From contig JANXBJ010000004.1 in NCBI GenBank assembly GCA_025057645.1, positions 44,961-108,960 of the forward strand: a DNA stretch of 64,000 nt, read 5' to 3'. This stretch comes from Anaerolineales bacterium. GTDB taxonomy: Bacteria > Chloroflexota > Anaerolineae > Anaerolineales > UBA4823. Shown piece after piece: positions 1 to 8,340 of the stretch (its first letter is position 1; the number at the start of each line of letters is the position of its first letter). The notes below the pieces were generated by a model. The model saw nothing but the letters and a program-made list of their open reading frames with translations. It did no database searches and had not been told where the DNA came from. The position numbers and the translations under genes are program-made.

Positions 1-994
1 AATGAGTAGGATTCTCGAGCATTGCCCGCTCGAGGACTTGAAACAGGTGCGATTGCTCCTCAGTTGAGCACAGATGCTCTTCTATGTGGGCTAGGGCAAA
101 CACAGCTTCCCGAAAGGCAAAAGTGAGTGCAGGGCCTACCTTGAGGATGGCGAAATGATCGCTCACCATCTTGCGCAGGTTCTCTCGGGTCTGATAATCT
201 GTGGAATGAGCTTCGAAGACAAGTGAGGGTTGTGCCTCAATCCAGCGCACTAGAGACCGGGTGTTTTGAGGCTGATAACTAAAGATGAAATCATCGCCAA
301 ATTCCACCCCCGGTTGGACAACTAGGGCAACGACTTGATCGAGCAGAGCCGCAAGACCAGCTCTTCGGAAAGCCGATTGAACGGCAGAGAAGCTCTCCTG
401 GAGATTCGCAACCTCTGTCACAGCGATACCCGTCTCTGCCACAGGAGCACCGCCCGGGGGAGGGACTTCAGAGCCGATCACGAAACGCAGGCGGTTTAGG
501 CTTTCTTGATCCGGGGCAGCTTGAACAGCGGCCAAAGCGAGTTGGGCTGTGCGTTCGGCAATAATCTCAAGTGGCAAGGGTTGGGTGAGATCATCATCTC
601 CTAAGGGCATGCTGGCGTCGAGATGGATTTTTTGATAGCCAGCCTGCACAGAAGCGCGGACAAGCTCTTGGGCCTTTTCCATAGCGCGCTCTGCGCCTTC
701 TCTGCGCCAGGGGTAGGGCCCAAGGTGGTCACCACCTATTAGAAGCCGCTCCTTCGGGAAGTCCTCTTGATCTGCGAGAGAACCGAGATAAGCGACAAAC
801 TCAGCCGGTGTCATGCCAGTGTAGCCGCCCTCTTGATTGACCTGATTGCAAGTGGACTCGATCAGTAGAGGCTTATCCAAGGGAGCATAGGCGCGCAAGG
901 CCGTCCTCAGCACCCAGGGGTGGGAAGAACAAATCGAAGGGATGCCGAGGGCAATTTCTCGGTGCTGAGCGGCAACGATTTCATCTAGAAACAT
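1..994 (-). CDS. Tagatose-bisphosphate aldolase, non-catalytic subunit (GatZ/KbaZ family), 3' end cut off by window
   Basis: This partial gene is absent from the ORF track. Translating the minus strand from the ATG at 994 gives an open frame to the window edge (331 codons) beginning MFLDEIVAAQHREIALG, with SSHPWVLRTAL, IESTCNQVNQEGGYTGM and GGDHLGPYPW, all hallmarks of the GatZ/KbaZ subunit. In known systems this subunit stabilises the class II aldolase GatY/KbaY, which splits tagatose-1,6-bisphosphate into dihydroxyacetone phosphate and glyceraldehyde-3-phosphate in the cytosol. The start is supported by an AGGAGG-type site just upstream (about 1003-1009). It overlaps the end of the PfkB kinase by 14 bases, so the two are probably translationally coupled. 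The catalytic subunit would lie outside the window. Some stand-alone GatZ-like proteins may have other roles, so the exact substrate is inferred. Confidence 0.88.
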   Translation of the reverse strand, partial: MFLDEIVAAQHREIALGIPSICSSHPWVLRTALRAYAPLDKPLLIESTCNQVNQEGGYTGMTPAEFVAYLGSLADQEDFPKERLLIGGDHLGPYPWRREGAERAMEKAQELVRASVQAGYQKIHLDASMPLGDDDLTQPLPLEIIAERTAQLALAAVQAAPDQESLNRLRFVIGSEVPPPGGAPVAETGIAVTEVANLQESFSAVQSAFRRAGLAALLDQVVALVVQPGVEFGDDFIFSYQPQNTRSLVRWIEAQPSLVFEAHSTDYQTRENLRKMVSDHFAILKVGPALTFAFREAVFALAHIEEHLCSTEEQSHLFQVLERAMLENPTH

Positions 995-1904
995 ATCGCA
1001 ATGCCTCCTCAAGTGTAGGTTGAGCGTTCACCCCGCCGGCAGCCCGGGTGGAAAGCGAGCCATAGACAACGGCAAGCTCGAGGGACTTCCTCAAGGGGAA
1101 GCCTGCTAAATAGCCGTATAGGAAACCTGCGTTGAAGGAATCGCCGGCCCCCACGGTGTCGACCACTTGCACCGGTAGCGCCGGCACGACGACGGTTTCG
1201 TTGTCGCAGCGGGCGATGGCACCTTTCTCCCCTAATTTAACCACAATTATGGGGCACCTCTGCCCGAGGAGATCCAGCGCCTGGGGGAGATGGGCAGCAG
1301 AGGCGATGGCCAAAGCTTCTTGTTCGTTGGGCAAAAAGACATCCACTTGAGCGATCAAGTCCAAGACACCCTCCCATTTTCCACTTGGGTCCCAGTTCGT
1401 ATCTAAGGAGATCGTTAGACCGAAATTGCGGGCGCGGCGGAAGAGCGAGGGCAATCCGGGGCGCAAACGGCTCTGGAGAAACAGGCTGCAAACGTGAAGG
1501 TGGCGCGCTCGGGCAAGCAAAGCATCGGGGATCTGGTCGGCCTCCAAAGCACTTATACACCCTAGGTAAGTTAGGATAGCGCGATCGCCGCTGCGGCTTA
1601 GAATGACGCTTACCCCAGTCTTTTGGTGAGGTGAGACAAGGATGGAAGAAGTATCCACATTGCGTTGGCGCAAAGCCTCCTGCATGAACCTGCCCAGCGG
1701 GTCATCGCCCACTACACCAATGAGCGCAATTTTGAGGCCGAGCCGAGCCGCTCCGCAGGCGAAGATCGCCGAAGAGGAGCCGATGGTCATCTCGAAGTCT
1801 TGCACCAGAACCTCCCGCTGTCCAAAGCGCGGCTCAAGGTTGGGGTCGTTAAGGATGAGGTCCGGGTTGATCTCGCCGGGGACAAGGATGTCGATATTTC
1901 TCAT
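981..1904 (-). CDS. PfkB-family sugar kinase (candidate tagatose-6-phosphate kinase)
   Basis: The 307-residue protein is a ribokinase-fold (PfkB) kinase. The N-terminal VPGEINPDLI strand, the SSSAIFACGAARLG substrate-binding region and the C-terminal signature DTVGAGDSFNAGF (about residues 247-259, with the catalytic Asp in GAGD) are all present, at normal family length. Such kinases transfer phosphate from ATP to a sugar or sugar phosphate in the cytosol. Its 14-base overlap with a tagatose-bisphosphate aldolase subunit suggests phosphorylation of tagatose-6-phosphate, but PfkB sequences alone do not fix the substrate; fructose, deoxygluconate or a nucleoside are possible. A purine-rich GGAGGGG lies immediately upstream of the ATG. 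It is divergent from the DeoR gene and shares a 237-base intergenic region with it. Confidence 0.88.
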   Translation of the reverse strand: MRNIDILVPGEINPDLILNDPNLEPRFGQREVLVQDFEMTIGSSSAIFACGAARLGLKIALIGVVGDDPLGRFMQEALRQRNVDTSSILVSPHQKTGVSVILSRSGDRAILTYLGCISALEADQIPDALLARARHLHVCSLFLQSRLRPGLPSLFRRARNFGLTISLDTNWDPSGKWEGVLDLIAQVDVFLPNEQEALAIASAAHLPQALDLLGQRCPIIVVKLGEKGAIARCDNETVVVPALPVQVVDTVGAGDSFNAGFLYGYLAGFPLRKSLELAVVYGSLSTRAAGGVNAQPTLEEALRYVSR

Positions 1905-2049
1905 ACCCCTCCGCCTGCCTAAGGAAAGTTCAATCTTAGCTCTAACAAGTATCTTCCTCAGTCCACAAAAACAAAAATAGCCCTAACGGAAAGGTCGAAC
2001 AACTCTCCTGAAAACTAAAAAAACCAATCAAAAAGCTTCGAAAAGACCC

Positions 2050-2118
2050 TTGAAAATTTGTCGATTTTATGTTTTAATGAGATTGGTTAATATCTTTTTT
2101 GATCTTTAGTGCATCAAA
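2050..2118 (+). promoter_or_regulatory. Candidate promoter and palindrome upstream of the DeoR regulator
   Basis: TTGAAA at 2050-2055 and TTTAAT at 2073-2078 are separated by 17 bases, a plausible sigma-70-type promoter. Just downstream is the inverted repeat TTTGAT-N9-ATCAAA (2098-2118), which overlaps the region before the regulator start and could be an operator for the DeoR protein. This is visible in the sequence but untested. Confidence 0.4.
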
Positions 2119-2141
2119 TTATAACACATAAAAGATTGTTT

Positions 2142-2981
2142 ATGAGTGGATCAAGCAACCTTTCAAATATAGAACGACAAGAACAGATTGTTCAACTACT
2201 CTCTCGCCAGAAGCGCGTCACGGTTAATGATTTATGCGAGGCTTTCTCCATCAGCAAAGCAACCGCAAGACGAGACTTGGAAGTTCTAGCCAGTCAAGGG
2301 AAAATTCAGCGTGTTCATGGGGGGGCTATCCTGGTCAGCTCAGCTCCGCCGGAGATGCCCATCCTCCAACGCCAAAGCGAGCAGGCGGAAGAAAAGAGAC
2401 AGATCGGAATTGCTGCCGCTCAATTGGTTTCCGATGGCTCAACGGTCTTCCTCGGGAGTGGCAGCACTGTTCTAGAGGTCGCCAGAAACCTGCGGGATCG
2501 CAGGAACCTCACTGTAGTTACTAATTCATTACCCGTAATTAACATCTTTGCCGATGTCCAAGATATCACCCTAGTAGTGATCGGAGGTCTATTCCGAAAA
2601 AGCGAACTTTCTTTCATTGGACATCTCACGGAGCAAGCACTAAGAGAAATTAATGTCGATCAGGTCATCATGGGGGCACGTGCAATCAGTCTCACCCATG
2701 GACTGACAAACGATTATTTACCCGAAACGATGACCGATCGAGCCATTATCCAAATCGGTCGAAGGGTAATCTTGGTGGTTGACCACACGAAATTCGGACG
2801 GATTTCCACCGCTTTTTTAGCTCCTTTGGACGCTATCCACGTGGTCGTTACGGATTCCCGGACCCCTCGCTCTTTTTGTGAGGGTCTAGAGGCAAGGGGA
2901 ATCCAAGTTATAAGAGCCGGTAGTGAACGAACAGAAAAGGGAAGAGTAGAGGAAGGAGGTGAAGAGCCAGGTCCTTTGTAA
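2142..2981 (+). CDS. DeoR-family transcriptional regulator of sugar metabolism
   Basis: This is a DNA-binding repressor of the DeoR/GlpR family. The N-terminal helix-turn-helix is clear (RQEQIVQLLSRQKRVTVNDLCEAFSISKATARRDLEVLASQGKIQRVHGGA), followed by the sugar-phosphate-sensing domain with the GSGSTVLEVARNL motif. Members of this family respond to phosphorylated sugars and usually control the adjacent catabolic genes. The ORF track begins at a GTG (2109); I prefer the ATG at 2142 because it matches usual family N-termini, but no strong ribosome-binding site decides the matter. The gene lies between the divergent kinase/aldolase pair and the sugar ABC operon, so it probably controls both. 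The C-terminal tail (GRVEEGGEEPGPL) is unusually acidic and glycine-rich. Confidence 0.9.
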   Translation: MSGSSNLSNIERQEQIVQLLSRQKRVTVNDLCEAFSISKATARRDLEVLASQGKIQRVHGGAILVSSAPPEMPILQRQSEQAEEKRQIGIAAAQLVSDGSTVFLGSGSTVLEVARNLRDRRNLTVVTNSLPVINIFADVQDITLVVIGGLFRKSELSFIGHLTEQALREINVDQVIMGARAISLTHGLTNDYLPETMTDRAIIQIGRRVILVVDHTKFGRISTAFLAPLDAIHVVVTDSRTPRSFCEGLEARGIQVIRAGSERTEKGRVEEGGEEPGPL

Positions 2982-3050
2982 ATCAAAAACGAGCGAGATC
3001 GACAAATATCACCCTAATAAACCTTAGTCTTAACGAGAGGAGAGTTGAAA

Positions 3051-4169
3051 ATGAAAGCAATAAGATTGATTCTTTACTCAGTGATAATCCTTACCCTTCT
3101 TGTGAGCTGTGCTCCAGCAGCGACAGAAGCCCCTTCGGCACCTGCGAAGACGGAAGCCCCTGCTGCTCCAGCCCAAACCGAAGCCCCACAGGTTCAAGAG
3201 CCAGTTAGCGGAGCCCCTACTGGAAAGAAGCTCACTTACTGCTACATTACTCCCGGTCCCGATACGTGGTATAAGAGAGATGTTGAAGGCTTCCAGTATG
3301 GAGCTAGCCTAGATGGAGTGGAAGTGATTGTGGTGAATTCCGATTATGATGTTGAGAAGGAACTAGCCAATATTGAATTTTGCATTAACCAAGGCTCGGA
3401 CGGCATTAGTGTCTTCTCGTTCAACGAAAACGGGGCTATCATTGCTGCTCGACGAGGTCAAGAGGCCGGAATCCCTGTCGTGGCTACGGACTCGGTAGGT
3501 TCGGTCGCAGCCTCGGGACAGGAAATTGTGGCAGAAATCGATTTTGACTGGACTGCCATGGGAGAAACGTATGCCCAGTGGATGGCAGATAACTATCCCG
3601 GCGAAGATTTTGTAATTATTACGGGTAACTTCGAGTCCATCCCCTGCCAGAAAATCAACGAGGCTATGAAGAGGAAGTCCGAAGAATTGGGTAAGAACAA
3701 ACTCCTTGACATTCGCGATGCTGACTACAACCCCAACAAGGCGGTGGAAGTTGCCCAAGACCTACTTCAGTCGGGCTTGGACTTCAAGATTATGTTTATC
3801 ATGGACGAAGACATGGCAGCGGCTGTTATCCGCATGTTGAAGGACCGGGGTGTCCTAAACAACCCAATAAAGGTTATCGCTCAAAATGGATCTCCCGCTG
3901 GCATTCCGTTGGTTAAGTCCGGCGAGCTAAAATTCACCATCAGTAGCTCTCCAGGTTGGGAAGGTTACATCGCCTACCTAGCTCTCCACAACTATGTTAT
4001 CGGCAAGATCAGAAAAGTGAACCAGCATATATTCTTGCCTATTATGCCAGTTACTGAAGAAAACATTGATGATCCAATGCAAGTCGTCCCCTGGGAAGTA
4101 GTCCCGGACGTGTATGAGAAACTAACGCAACAATACTTCCCTGAATTATTGGAATACCGAAAACAGTAA
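3051..4169 (+). CDS. Sugar ABC transporter substrate-binding lipoprotein (RbsB-like)
   Basis: This is an extracytoplasmic sugar-binding protein of the periplasmic-binding-protein-like I fold. A lipoprotein signal peptide (LILYSVIILTLLVSC, lipobox Cys) is followed by a low-complexity linker rich in Ala, Pro, Thr and Glu (EAPSAPAKTEAPAAPAQTEAP), typical of Chloroflexota surface lipoproteins, and then the binding domain (DGISVFSFNENG, GIPVVATDSVG). The ORF track starts at a TTG (3045), but the AGAGGAG site sits about 7 bases before the ATG at 3051, which is therefore the better start. It heads an operon with the ATPase and permease. The ligand is probably a galactose-type or other sugar, judging from the neighbouring GH4 and tagatose genes; this is an inference. 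Confidence 0.92.
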   Translation: MKAIRLILYSVIILTLLVSCAPAATEAPSAPAKTEAPAAPAQTEAPQVQEPVSGAPTGKKLTYCYITPGPDTWYKRDVEGFQYGASLDGVEVIVVNSDYDVEKELANIEFCINQGSDGISVFSFNENGAIIAARRGQEAGIPVVATDSVGSVAASGQEIVAEIDFDWTAMGETYAQWMADNYPGEDFVIITGNFESIPCQKINEAMKRKSEELGKNKLLDIRDADYNPNKAVEVAQDLLQSGLDFKIMFIMDEDMAAAVIRMLKDRGVLNNPIKVIAQNGSPAGIPLVKSGELKFTISSSPGWEGYIAYLALHNYVIGKIRKVNQHIFLPIMPVTEENIDDPMQVVPWEVVPDVYEKLTQQYFPELLEYRKQ

Positions 4170-4183
4170 ACTATCACGCCAAA

Positions 4184-4213
4184 GTGGGGTATGAGTCTGA
4201 ACTCATACCCCAC
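4184..4213 (+). other. Perfect 13-bp intercistronic hairpin without T-tract
   Basis: GTGGGGTATGAGT (4184-4196), loop CTGA, and ACTCATACCCCAC (4201-4213) form a perfect hairpin 14 bases after the binding-protein stop codon. There is no following T run, so it is more likely an mRNA-stabilising or processing element that keeps the binding-protein message more abundant than the ATPase and permease message. Confidence 0.75.
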
Positions 4214-4274
4214 ACCGTATTCAGGACACCTTCTGTGCAGGTGAGAGAGATAGAGTAGAGGCGAGGTAGCAGGC

Positions 4275-5813
4275 GTGGAAGAGAGAGAAAGAATTCTAAT
4301 CTTGAGCCATATCACAAAGGATTTTCCAGGCACACGAGCGCTGGACGATGTCAGTTTTGACCTCTACGCTGGAGAGATTCATTGCTTAGTCGGTGAAAAT
4401 GGCGCGGGAAAATCAACCCTCATCAAAATCCTCTCTGGCGCAGAAAAGCCGGATCAAGGAGAGATCATACTATTCGGGAAGACGTATCGACACCTAACCA
4501 CCAAGCAAGCCATCGATCTAAAAATCGCCACAATTTACCAAGACGTGGATCTAGTGGATAGCTTGACGGTGGCAGATAATATTTTCTTAGGAGTGGAATT
4601 GCGCGATCGCCTTGGGGTTGTTGACACAAAAAAGCAAGAAGAAATTGCGCAAGATATCATGAGGCGCCTGAATATCCACATCGATCCTCGGTTGTTAGTG
4701 GAAGAGCTATCTCCGGCTCAAAAGCAAATCCTTCAGCTTATTAAGGCTCTACACCGAGATGCGCGCATCCTGATTATGGACGAACCGACGTCCTCATTAG
4801 GCATAGAGGAGACACGGGCTCTTCTTGAACTAGTCAGAACACTATCTAGCCAAGGGATTGGGATCATTTACATCTCACATTACCTTCAGGAGGTTACTCA
4901 AATTGGAGACAGAATTACTGTCCTGAAGGATGGCAAGACAGTTGCCTGCTACCGCAAGTCAGAATTTACGATCGAGCAATTGATTCGAGACATGGTAGGA
5001 AGAGAGGCGAGTCTTTTCTATCGCAAGGATCCTGTGCCTATAGGGGAGGTGGGCTTGAGAGTTGAAAACTACTCTGGGAAGAGTTTGGTCAAGAACGTCT
5101 CTTTTGAGGTGCGTCATGGGGAAATCTTTGGCCTCGGGGGCATGGTAGGCTCTGGGAGGACGGAACTCGTCAATCTAATCTTCGGAATAGACAGGAGGGA
5201 TTCGGGTGAACTGTATTTGGACGGACAAAGAATTACTCCCAATTCCCCTCGTCAAGCAATTCGGCATCGAATGTGCCTAATTACTGAGGACCGAAAGGGA
5301 AGTGGAATTTTCCCCTTCCGATCTGTCAAGGAGAACATATCGATTGCTCGAAATGAGCAGGAGAACAAAGTCGCACTTCGCCTTTCGGCTGAAAGGCAAC
5401 GGGTTGAAAAGATTATAAAAGCCCTTAAAATACAATTAGCCTCGATTGAACAAGACATAAACAGTCTAAGCGGCGGAAATCAGCAGAAAAGTATTTTGGG
5501 GAGATGGTTGCTAAACGAAGCAGACGTTTTCATCTTTGATGAGCCAACGAAGGGAGTGGATATTGGGTCGAAAGAGGAAATTTACCGTATCATGACAGAT
5601 CTCTGCCGTCAGCAGAAGTGCATTATTATGGTCTCGTCCGACATGCCTGAATTAATTTCTATGAGTGATCGAATAGGGGTGATGCGGGATGGGAGGCTGA
5701 TTGCAATTGTCAATGCGCGTGAGATCTCTGAAGAAGAATTGTTGCGGATTTATTTAGGTTACTATGTTGAGGAGAAGAGCAATGGTAGATATGTCGAGTA
5801 CGTCTCTCAGTAA
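4275..5813 (+). CDS. Sugar ABC transporter ATP-binding protein, double ATPase (RbsA/MglA type)
   Basis: The 512-residue protein contains two ABC ATPase domains in tandem. The first has Walker A GENGAGKST and Walker B LIMDEPTSSLG; the second has a degenerate Walker A (GLGGMVGSGRTEL), the signature LSGGNQQK and Walker B VFIFDEPTKGVD. This architecture is that of RbsA/MglA/XylG, which energise import of monosaccharides through a homodimeric RbsC-type permease. The first domain's signature (LSPAQKQ) deviates from LSGGQ, as is usual in the family. It follows the binding protein by about 105 bases, containing the hairpin described separately, and overlaps the permease start. Confidence 0.93.
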   Translation: MEERERILILSHITKDFPGTRALDDVSFDLYAGEIHCLVGENGAGKSTLIKILSGAEKPDQGEIILFGKTYRHLTTKQAIDLKIATIYQDVDLVDSLTVADNIFLGVELRDRLGVVDTKKQEEIAQDIMRRLNIHIDPRLLVEELSPAQKQILQLIKALHRDARILIMDEPTSSLGIEETRALLELVRTLSSQGIGIIYISHYLQEVTQIGDRITVLKDGKTVACYRKSEFTIEQLIRDMVGREASLFYRKDPVPIGEVGLRVENYSGKSLVKNVSFEVRHGEIFGLGGMVGSGRTELVNLIFGIDRRDSGELYLDGQRITPNSPRQAIRHRMCLITEDRKGSGIFPFRSVKENISIARNEQENKVALRLSAERQRVEKIIKALKIQLASIEQDINSLSGGNQQKSILGRWLLNEADVFIFDEPTKGVDIGSKEEIYRIMTDLCRQQKCIIMVSSDMPELISMSDRIGVMRDGRLIAIVNAREISEEELLRIYLGYYVEEKSNGRYVEYVSQ

Positions 5814-6783
5814 ACCAATTGAGCGCCCTCACATTCCTACGTGGCGGAGGATTATCGAGAATCAATGGTTTTTATTACTGATTGTCGTGTTTTTGATCTC
5901 AGGAGTTACCGGCTACGTAAACCCCCGCTATTTTATGCAGCAGAACCTAATGAATATTCTTGAGCAAATTTCCGTTCTAGGACTAGTCGCTGCTGGAGCA
6001 ACGATATTAATCATAGCTGGAAATTTTGATATTTCGGTTGGCTCCATGATCGGGCTCTCTGCCTGTATTATGGCGATTCTCATTAACAGGGGTGTGAACG
6101 AATTTTTAGTTGGCGTCATAGGAGTGTTGGTTTGTATTCTCTGTGCCACACTAAACGGTGTGCTCTCAGTTGTCTTTCGCACACCTTCTTTTATTATTTC
6201 CCTCGCAATGATGGGGGTCTATCATGGCATTGCGCTTGCTCTAACCCAAGGCGTGATCCAAACAATCTATGGACGATTTGAATTTATTGCTAGCACAAAA
6301 TTGCTTGGGTTTTTCCCTCTCCTATTCTTCATCAGCATCTTGGGTTATCTGTTCGTTCACATTATCCTAAAATATACCCAAATCGGGAGAAGGGTCTTCG
6401 CCATAGGCAACAATCCCCGTGCTGCATTCCTTGCGGGTATAAACGTTCCCCTGAATACTATTCTATTCTTCTTCCTCAATGGAATTTTAGTCGGGATGGC
6501 CTCCGTGTTAATACTCTCCCGCTTGGGAGCTGCTCTACCTTCAACTGGCTCTGGACTCGAATTAAGAGCCATAGGGGCAGTGGTTATAGGAGGCGTTCCG
6601 ATAACTGGAGGAAGGGGAAATATCTTAGGCACTTTCCTCGGGGTTCTTCTAATGGGAGTTATTTCAAACAGTCTGAACATGATGCGGGTCAACCCTTATT
6701 TTCAGGAGGTTGCGTATGGTTTATTGATTATCTTTGCAGTAGCAATTAGCTCGATTCGCTATCGGTGGCTGGGAGCACGATAA
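5782..6783 (+). CDS. Sugar ABC transporter permease (RbsC-like)
   Basis: This is an integral membrane permease of the RbsC/XylH/BPD_transp_2 family, with about eight to ten hydrophobic segments. The family motif region LRAIGAVVIGGVPITGGRGNILGTFLGVLLMGVISNSLNMM is intact. It forms the membrane channel of the sugar importer with the upstream double ATPase and binding lipoprotein. The ORF track starts at 5764, but GAGGAGAA at 5769-5776 sits correctly before the ATG at 5782, so that start is chosen. It overlaps the ATPase gene by 32 bases, suggesting translational coupling. Confidence 0.92.
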   Translation: MVDMSSTSLSKPIERPHIPTWRRIIENQWFLLLIVVFLISGVTGYVNPRYFMQQNLMNILEQISVLGLVAAGATILIIAGNFDISVGSMIGLSACIMAILINRGVNEFLVGVIGVLVCILCATLNGVLSVVFRTPSFIISLAMMGVYHGIALALTQGVIQTIYGRFEFIASTKLLGFFPLLFFISILGYLFVHIILKYTQIGRRVFAIGNNPRAAFLAGINVPLNTILFFFLNGILVGMASVLILSRLGAALPSTGSGLELRAIGAVVIGGVPITGGRGNILGTFLGVLLMGVISNSLNMMRVNPYFQEVAYGLLIIFAVAISSIRYRWLGAR

Positions 6784-6864
6784 AAAAACCTTGGACTTGA
6801 TGGGACTTTGCTGGATATTTGGATATGTCTGGACATAACCTGATCCTAGAAAGGAGAGAGTAAA

Positions 6865-8292
6865 ATGCCCAAAATCGCAATTATCGGTGCAGGCAGTATT
6901 GTCTTTTGCAAGACCTTAATTCTTGATATCCTCAACAGCGGCCTTGAAGATCTTGAATTTGCCCTAATGGCTCCTTCAACGCTTAAGACAACCTGGGTGA
7001 AAGAATTTGCCGAGCGCGTGATAGAGGCCAATCGCTTAGACGCAAAGGTCTTTGTAACAACGGATCGCCGCAAGGCGGTGGACGGAGCAAAATACATTAT
7101 CTCCACCTACCAAATTGGAGGGCTTAAGGCAACCACACTAGACTACGAAATCCCGATGAAGTATGGTGTGGATCAGTGTATTGGGGATACCTTAGGACCG
7201 GGTGGCATCTTCCGTGCATTGAGAAGTATTCCCGTTGCTTTAGAGTTGGCTAAAGACATAGTCGAACTAAGCCCAGATGCATATCTTCTGAATTACGTGA
7301 ATCCAATGTCTATGGTGTGCTGGAGCCTAGGCACAACACCGGTTAAGTTCGTGGGCTTGTGCCATGGTGTCCAAGTCTCTTTAGACTTAATTAGTAGCTA
7401 CACGGGTGTTCCCAAGAACGAGATTGTGTTCTTAAGTGCCGGAATAAACCATATGGCATGGTTCCTAAAGTTGGAGCATAAGGGACGAGATCTGTATCCC
7501 TTACTACGAGAGCGATTCGAACTCCCCGAATTTTACGCAAATGAGAAGGTGCGCGGTGAAGTCTTTCGGCATTTTGGCTATTTTATGACTGAGTCAACCG
7601 GCCATCTCTCAGAGTATTTGCCCTACTTCCGCAAGAACAAGAAGGCTCTTGAGCTCTACTGCAATGAGCCCATGTTTGGCGGAGAGAGCGGTGCCCACGT
7701 GCGATGGTCAAAAATTGTGGCTGAGAAATACGGTTCAGAAAATATCCTGAAGGACGAGCCTTCTACTTTGCCGCCACGCAGCATTGAATATGGCTCCTAC
7801 ATCATCGAAGCTATTGAGAAGAATATTCCCTTTCACTTCCAAGGGAATGTTATCAACGATGGGATGATCTCAAACTTGCCTCAAGACGCGTGCGTTGAGG
7901 GTCCGATGATTGCTGATGGAAGTGGGCTTCATAAAATTATTGTTGGTGAACTTCCTCCACAATGTGCCGCGCTGAATCTCACTAACATTAATGTGCATCG
8001 CCTTACAGTCGAAGCAGCGATTAGTGGTGATCCAGAAAAGATTGTCCATGCTTGTGCTCTGGACCCTTTGACTGGCGCCGTACTAACTCTCAAAGAAATT
8101 CGAGAGATGGCCTCGGAAATGCTCGAAGCCCAAAGAGAATGGTTGCCTCAATTTGCAGGAAAGAGAATCCAACCGAAGCCTACAATTATAATCCCACCCG
8201 ATGTAAAGCGTGCAGAAGTTCCTCTTGACCCCGCCCTAGCGATTGCAGCCCGCTTTGGTGAGCTCAGCGCCCCGGCGAAACAAACCCCCTAA
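6865..8292 (+). CDS. Glycoside hydrolase family 4 enzyme (alpha-galactosidase MelA-like)
   Basis: The 475-residue protein is a GH4 glycosidase, an NAD- and Mn-dependent enzyme that cleaves by transient C3 oxidation. The dinucleotide-binding start IAIIGAGSIVF, NYVNPMSM (about 143-150), the metal-ligand Cys in GLCHGVQ (Cys166) and the His in GINHMAW (His196) are all present. The closest family pattern I recognise is alpha-galactosidase MelA; alpha-glucuronidase or alpha-glucosidase subfamilies cannot be excluded by eye. An AAGGAGAG site precedes the ATG. It follows the sugar importer by 81 bases and probably cleaves the imported glycoside in the cytosol. Confidence 0.9.
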   Translation: MPKIAIIGAGSIVFCKTLILDILNSGLEDLEFALMAPSTLKTTWVKEFAERVIEANRLDAKVFVTTDRRKAVDGAKYIISTYQIGGLKATTLDYEIPMKYGVDQCIGDTLGPGGIFRALRSIPVALELAKDIVELSPDAYLLNYVNPMSMVCWSLGTTPVKFVGLCHGVQVSLDLISSYTGVPKNEIVFLSAGINHMAWFLKLEHKGRDLYPLLRERFELPEFYANEKVRGEVFRHFGYFMTESTGHLSEYLPYFRKNKKALELYCNEPMFGGESGAHVRWSKIVAEKYGSENILKDEPSTLPPRSIEYGSYIIEAIEKNIPFHFQGNVINDGMISNLPQDACVEGPMIADGSGLHKIIVGELPPQCAALNLTNINVHRLTVEAAISGDPEKIVHACALDPLTGAVLTLKEIREMASEMLEAQREWLPQFAGKRIQPKPTIIIPPDVKRAEVPLDPALAIAARFGELSAPAKQTP

Positions 8293-8340
8293 GAAAATGC
8301 AGACTTTCGCATGAACTTCTAGGCTTTTTAGAAGGTGCTC